This document shows, piece by piece, positions 60,852 to 64,000 of a stretch of DNA of 64,000 bases (the first letter of the stretch is position 1; every line of letters starts with the position of its first letter). The stretch is from positions 1 through 64,000 of the forward strand of contig CAJMGO010000004.1 in the NCBI GenBank assembly GCA_905212975.1. The letters run 5' to 3'. Under the pieces are notes generated by a model. The model was given only the letters and a program-made list of their open reading frames with translations, was not told the DNA's origin and did no database searches. Made by a program: the position numbers and the translations under genes. The stretch is from CAJMGO01 sp900557305 (GTDB lineage Bacteria > Bacillota_I > Bacilli_A > RF39 > UBA660).

Positions 60852-62276
60852 ATGAAATTGTACAACACATTATCGAGAAAAATAGAGGAATTTATTCCTA
60901 GAGATGGAAAACATGTAAAAATGTATACTTGTGGTCCTACAGTATATCATTATGCACATATAGGTAATCTTAGAACATATATAATGGAAGATATTTTGGA
61001 AAAAAGTTTAAATTATATTGGTTATAATGTTCAAAGATGTATGAACATAACTGATGTTGGACATTTATCTAGTGATGCTGATACAGGTGAAGATAAAATG
61101 GTAAAAGGCGCTAAAAGAGAACACAAAACGGTTTTAGAAATAGCCAAATATTATACACAATGTTTTTTTAATGATTTGAAAAAACTAAATGTAAAAAAAC
61201 CAGATATTATAGTACCTGCAACTTCATGTATTGATGAATACATCAATATGATTGAAAAATTATTAAATGATGATTATGCATATAAAGCAGGGGGAAATAT
61301 ATATTTTGATACTTCCAAGTTAAAAGAGTATTATGTTCTTACTAATCATTCAGAAGATTCTTTGATTGAAGCTGTAAGAAATGATGTTGAAATTGATTCG
61401 AATAAAAAAAATAAAAATGATTTTGTTCTTTGGTTTACTAAGTCTAAATTTGAAGATCAACAACTAAAATGGGATAGTCCTTGGGGAATTGGTTATCCTG
61501 GATGGCACATAGAGTGTTCTTGCATTTCATTAAAATATTTAGGCGAATATTTGGATATTCATTGTGGTGGTGTTGATAATATATTTCCACATCATACTAA
61601 TGAAATAGCTCAATCTGAAAGCTATTTGGGACATAAATGGTGTAATTATTGGTTTCATAGTGAACATTTAAATGATCAAACTGGTAAAATGAGCAAATCT
61701 AAAGAAAATTTTTTGACAATTTCATTACTTGAAGAAAAAGGTTATAATCCAATTGTTTATAGGCTATTTTGTCTACAATCACATTATAGAAAACAGTTAT
61801 TATTTTCGTATGATGCTTTAGATCAAATTTCTAATACATACAATAAACTATTAAATAAGATTAAAACAATAAAGGAAAATTTATCAGGTGAATTAAATGG
61901 TGATAAAATAATATATTATCAAAATAATTTTACAAAAGCACTTGAAAATGATTTAAATACTTCATCTGCTATTACAGTATTATATGATGTAATTAAGGAT
62001 GAAGATTTATCTAATAATTCAAAAATATATTTAATAGGAGATTTTGACAAAGTATTATCTTTAGATTTATTAAATGATAAAGATAATAAAGAGGATAGCA
62101 TTGATATAGAATTAAAAAAATATATAGAAAATAAAATTAATTTAAGAAAACAAGCAAAAGAAGATAAAAATTATGAATTAGCGGATAATATACGAAAAGA
62201 ATTAGCAAGTAAAGGTATTTATATAAAAGATACAAGAGAAGGTACAATATATGAAATAAAGACTATTAATCAATAG
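60852..62276 (+). CDS. cysS: Cysteinyl-tRNA synthetase
   Basis: A 474-residue class I synthetase. It has the first zinc Cys and HIGH motif in TCGPTVYHYAHIGNLRTY, further zinc ligands in WHIECSCI and HCGG/FPHHTNE, and the KMSKS loop in GKMSKSKENF. C-terminal DALR and anticodon-recognition domains run to the end. Length is normal. It charges tRNA-Cys, whose only gene in the window is at 24371. No T-box lies upstream. Its last 20 codons or so form half of a 20-bp perfect palindrome shared with the convergent DUF192 gene. Confidence 0.95.
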   Translation: MKLYNTLSRKIEEFIPRDGKHVKMYTCGPTVYHYAHIGNLRTYIMEDILEKSLNYIGYNVQRCMNITDVGHLSSDADTGEDKMVKGAKREHKTVLEIAKYYTQCFFNDLKKLNVKKPDIIVPATSCIDEYINMIEKLLNDDYAYKAGGNIYFDTSKLKEYYVLTNHSEDSLIEAVRNDVEIDSNKKNKNDFVLWFTKSKFEDQQLKWDSPWGIGYPGWHIECSCISLKYLGEYLDIHCGGVDNIFPHHTNEIAQSESYLGHKWCNYWFHSEHLNDQTGKMSKSKENFLTISLLEEKGYNPIVYRLFCLQSHYRKQLLFSYDALDQISNTYNKLLNKIKTIKENLSGELNGDKIIYYQNNFTKALENDLNTSSAITVLYDVIKDEDLSNNSKIYLIGDFDKVLSLDLLNDKDNKEDSIDIELKKYIENKINLRKQAKEDKNYELADNIRKELASKGIYIKDTREGTIYEIKTINQ

Positions 62277-62291
62277 TCTTTATTTCATATA
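62248..62291. terminator. 20-bp perfect palindrome at the convergent cysS/DUF192 ends
   Basis: TATATGAAATAAAGACTATT (62248-62267) pairs perfectly with 62272-62291 around AATC. It spans the stop codons of both genes and should stop or stabilise transcripts from both sides; neither side has a long T-run. Confidence 0.75.
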
Positions 62292-62586
62292 CATTATTTA
62301 TATCTATCATATTACTAGAAAACTCGTATGTATAATAAACATTCTTTTTAGGTAATATAATTCTATTAGGTTTTAAATCTTTATATTTAAAAAGAATATT
62401 ATTATTTTTATCACACATAATGATATCTAAATTTTGCAAGCAAAAAAAGGTATGAATACTATTACACTTTTTAAATCTGTAGCAAGTCTTAGTTTTTTTT
62501 CTTAAAAACATCATTCCTTTAAATTTTGAAAATAAGTTTTTACAATTTTTAACATCATATTTTTTATTGTTTATAATTACATTCAT
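62266..62586 (-). CDS. DUF192-family protein (106 aa)
   Basis: A 106-residue protein with the DUF192 pattern: SKFKGMMFLRKKTKTCYRF (the usual 'GLMFR' segment), SIHTFFCLQNLDIIMCDKNN in place of 'FWMKNTLIPLDILFID', and a C-terminal beta part. Family function is unsettled; genes of this kind are common next to Tad/Flp pilus loci, as here. Its final residues, YEIKTID, mirror CysS's YEIKTIN because both are encoded by the same palindrome. It overlaps cysS by 11 bases. The ATG region lacks a strong ribosome site. Confidence 0.65.
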   Translation of the reverse strand: MNVIINNKKYDVKNCKNLFSKFKGMMFLRKKTKTCYRFKKCNSIHTFFCLQNLDIIMCDKNNNILFKYKDLKPNRIILPKKNVYYTYEFSSNMIDINNVYEIKTID

Positions 62587-62624
62587 TTAAATCACTAAAA
62601 CAATAATATCACATAAAAAAACAT

Positions 62625-62651
62625 TTGACAAATATATAAAAAAAGTATAAT
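62625..62651 (+). promoter_or_regulatory. Promoter of the Flp pilin gene
   Basis: A perfect TTGACA (62625-62630) and a perfect TATAAT (62646-62651) are 15 bases apart, slightly short; using TAATAT at 62648 gives 17. Confidence 0.6.
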
Positions 62652-62692
62652 ATGTTATTAGAAAGAATACTTGAAATCAGGAGGAATGTTAC

Positions 62693-62890
62693 ATGAAAAA
62701 ATTAAGCAATAAAGGTCAAGCATTAGTTGAATATTTACTTATTATAGCTGTTATAAGCGTTGTAGTTGTGGCAGTAGTTAAATTATTGGGTGGTTATTTA
62801 CAAGATTCTATGACAAAATCTTCTTGCAATTTAGTTGGAAAAACTTATGTTGAAGGAAATAAACCAGGTGAGGGAAGTTGTGTAGATTAA
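62693..62890 (+). CDS. flp: Flp/Fap-type pilin
   Basis: A 65-residue prepilin: NKGQALVEYLLIIAVISVVV, with the Glu at position 5 after the likely Gly cleavage site, and a hydrophobic helix. A short C-terminal part carries two Cys that could form a disulphide. This is the structural subunit pattern of the Tad (tight adherence) pilus. CAGGAGG precedes the ATG. A terminator directly after the gene separates it from the rest of the locus, allowing the pilin to be made in excess. Confidence 0.88.
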   Translation: MKKLSNKGQALVEYLLIIAVISVVVVAVVKLLGGYLQDSMTKSSCNLVGKTYVEGNKPGEGSCVD

Positions 62891-62893
62891 AAT

Positions 62894-62925
62894 AGAAATA
62901 TTACTTGAGTATTTCTTTTTTTTTT
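62894..62925 (+). terminator. Terminator between pilin and tadE-like genes
   Basis: GAAATA and TATTTC pair around a 9-base loop, followed by about ten T. It probably gives partial read-through. Confidence 0.75.
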
Positions 62926-62933
62926 GGTATAAT
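62905..62933 (+). promoter_or_regulatory. Promoter overlapping the pilin terminator
   Basis: TTGAGT (62905-62910) and a perfect TATAAT (62928-62933), 17 bases apart, lie inside the terminator region and point at the TadE-like gene. Confidence 0.55.
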
Positions 62934-62959
62934 TTGTATGATAATAGGGAGGGTTGATT

Positions 62960-63301
62960 ATGAAGAATAATAGAGGTCAAGCTTTAGTTGAATTTATAAT
63001 GATTTTGCCTATTTTGATATTATTTATTATGGCAGTATTTGATTTTGCCAATATTTTGCTAAAAAAAAATGAAATGAATGATATTTTAAATGATGTTGTT
63101 TCTTTATATGAAAACAATAAAAAAGATAAAATCCAATCGTTTGTGACAGAGAATGGTGTTGAGTTTTTTATTGATGAAAAAGATGAGTTTTTAACAATAA
63201 CTATTTCAAAAAAAATTGATATAAATACACCTGGATTATCTAATATACTAGGAAATCCTTATAAAATAGAAGAAAGCAGGACAATTTATAAAAATGAATA
63301 A
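62960..63301 (+). CDS. TadE-like pseudopilin
   Basis: A 113-residue protein starting MKNNRGQALVEFIMILPILI, the TadE leader and helix, followed by a small extracytoplasmic domain. TadE and TadF are minor pseudopilins needed for Flp pilus assembly. GGGAGGGTTGATT precedes the ATG at 62960; the earlier TTG lies in that spacer. Its end overlaps the next gene by 8 bases. Confidence 0.85.
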   Translation: MKNNRGQALVEFIMILPILILFIMAVFDFANILLKKNEMNDILNDVVSLYENNKKDKIQSFVTENGVEFFIDEKDEFLTITISKKIDINTPGLSNILGNPYKIEESRTIYKNE

Positions 63302-63665
63302 TAGAGGACAAACATTAACTATATTTATTATTTTAATACCAGTATTATTTATGTTACTTGGAGTTATTATTGATATATCGTATGCTACATATGAAAAAAG
63401 AAATGTTGAAAATAATATAAAGTATACTGTTAGAACATCTTTTAGTAAAAATTTAGATGAAGAACAAACGATTGAATTAATTAAAAAAAATATTAAAAAC
63501 ATTGAAGATTATAAAGTTTATTATGATAATGGTGATTTATATGTATATATAAAAACTAAAGTAAATGGTATATTTAGTAATTTATTTAGTAATCCTATAA
63601 AAAATATTGAGGTAACATACAAAGGTACATTTGATGGAGATAATATTATTGTAGAAAGGGGATAA
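63294..63665 (+). CDS. TadE/TadG-like pseudopilin
   Basis: A 123-residue protein starting MNNRGQTLTIFIILIPVLFM: a TadE/TadG-type leader with Gln-Thr in place of the usual Ala-Leu and without the Glu5, so prepilin-peptidase processing is uncertain. A soluble domain follows. It overlaps the TadE-like gene by 8 bases and ends 2 bp before the ATPase gene, so it lies in one operon. Confidence 0.8.
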   Translation: MNNRGQTLTIFIILIPVLFMLLGVIIDISYATYEKRNVENNIKYTVRTSFSKNLDEEQTIELIKKNIKNIEDYKVYYDNGDLYVYIKTKVNGIFSNLFSNPIKNIEVTYKGTFDGDNIIVERG

Positions 63666-63667
63666 TT

Positions 63668-64000
63668 ATGGCAATAAAACAAGCAAAGGTATTTACAATT
63701 TCTTCTGTTAAAGGGGGAGTAGGAAAAACTATTACAACAATTAATTTAGCAGGTATATTTGAACATGAAAACAAAAAGGTTCTAATAATGGATTTAGATA
63801 TGTATGCTGGTGCTGTATCACTTTATTTGAATATGGAGAATAATACTGACATATTTAAATTAGTTGATGATTTGAGAGAAAACAGGTTTACTAAAATAGA
63901 GGATTATGTTGAAAAATATGATGAATATATTGATGTTCTTCCTTCTCCTCGTGATCCAAGACTTGCTAATAAAATTGGTATTAAATATTTAAATATTGTT
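63668..64000 (+). CDS. tadZ: TadZ/CpaE-like ParA-family ATPase, 3' end beyond the window
   Basis: The first 111 codons are visible. The deviant Walker A loop SSVKGGVGKT (about residues 12-21) and the ParA-type IMDLDMYAG follow a short start. In this position, after Flp and TadE-like genes, it matches the TadZ/CpaE localisation ATPase that recruits the Tad secretion machine to a pole. Lack of a long N-terminal receiver-like domain is noted. The remaining Tad genes should lie to the right of the window. Confidence 0.85.
   Translation, partial: MAIKQAKVFTISSVKGGVGKTITTINLAGIFEHENKKVLIMDLDMYAGAVSLYLNMENNTDIFKLVDDLRENRFTKIEDYVEKYDEYIDVLPSPRDPRLANKIGIKYLNIV

Overview
The window is one contiguous stretch of a very AT-rich bacterial chromosome. 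It reads with the standard bacterial code: TGA is a real stop in mraY, the radical SAM gene and others. Start sites usually follow an AGGTGATNNNATG-type ribosome binding site. The gene content (class A and B PBPs, SEDS proteins, LTA synthase, RNA polymerase delta, the DnaB/DnaI helicase-loading pair, a T-box, class A-type sporulation relics) points to a low-GC Bacillota on the Bacilli side, probably an anaerobic gut lineage with a reduced genome. That placement is inference; no rRNA gene is present.

Layout. 1-16.2 kb: the tail of an unknown operon, a class A PBP, DUF1934-argS-rpoE, a ZIP metal transporter, a decayed surface-protein fragment, a TetR regulator facing a giant MMPL/RND fusion protein, then a four-gene operon (BspA-type leucine-rich-repeat membrane protein, radical SAM/SPASM enzyme, small protein with a 14-Asn tail, zinc-ribbon membrane protein). 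16.3-24.3 kb: a partial dcw cluster (PASTA-PBP2, mraY, ftsW), a MerR regulator with a TraG/VirD4-like protein that lacks its Walker A motif, and an LTA synthase. 24.4-33.9 kb: tRNA-Cys, a prepilin, a free-standing structured RNA, ftsK, a Xer recombinase, two VanY-like peptidases (one apparently inactive), a beta-lactamase-fold hydrolase and a DacF-type carboxypeptidase.

33.95-45.4 kb is an accessory block. It is bounded and split by three copies of the dacF 3' end plus its terminator hairpin. It holds a DUF1287 protein, a Ca2+-type P-ATPase, small membrane-anchored proteins (one with Asp-boxes, one a pseudogene), an ABC exporter with FtsX-type permease, its OmpR-type two-component system, an Ig-like lipoprotein and a 58-residue membrane protein. 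A second D,D-carboxypeptidase follows the last repeat copy. 46.6-48.5 kb on the minus strand: ldh with a 33-residue membrane protein, def, and a YjcZ-like small protein.

48.6-57.2 kb: a second SEDS protein, dnaB-dnaI, an 881-residue protein with a divergent RNase II/R-like domain, and a T-box leader controlling an unknown 148-residue protein plus a threonyl-tRNA synthetase without the TGS domain. 57.3-59.1 kb: SpoIIIAH-like, GerE-like and GerM-like genes. 59.2-62.6 kb: tRNA-Arg, an orphan MvaI/BcnI-type endonuclease, tRNA-Leu and tRNA-Ile2, cysS, and a DUF192 protein sharing a 20-bp palindromic end with cysS. 62.7 kb to the right edge: start of a Tad/Flp pilus locus (Flp pilin, two TadE/TadG-like pseudopilins, TadZ/CpaE-like ATPase cut by the edge).

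Much of the window is envelope biology: peptidoglycan synthesis and trimming, teichoic acid, pili, exported small proteins. It is interleaved with information-processing genes in their usual Bacilli neighbourhoods. The strongest candidates for something undescribed are the radical SAM operon with its Asn-tailed small protein, the repeat-bounded accessory block, the 165-nt RNA before ftsK, and the RNase II-like giant protein.
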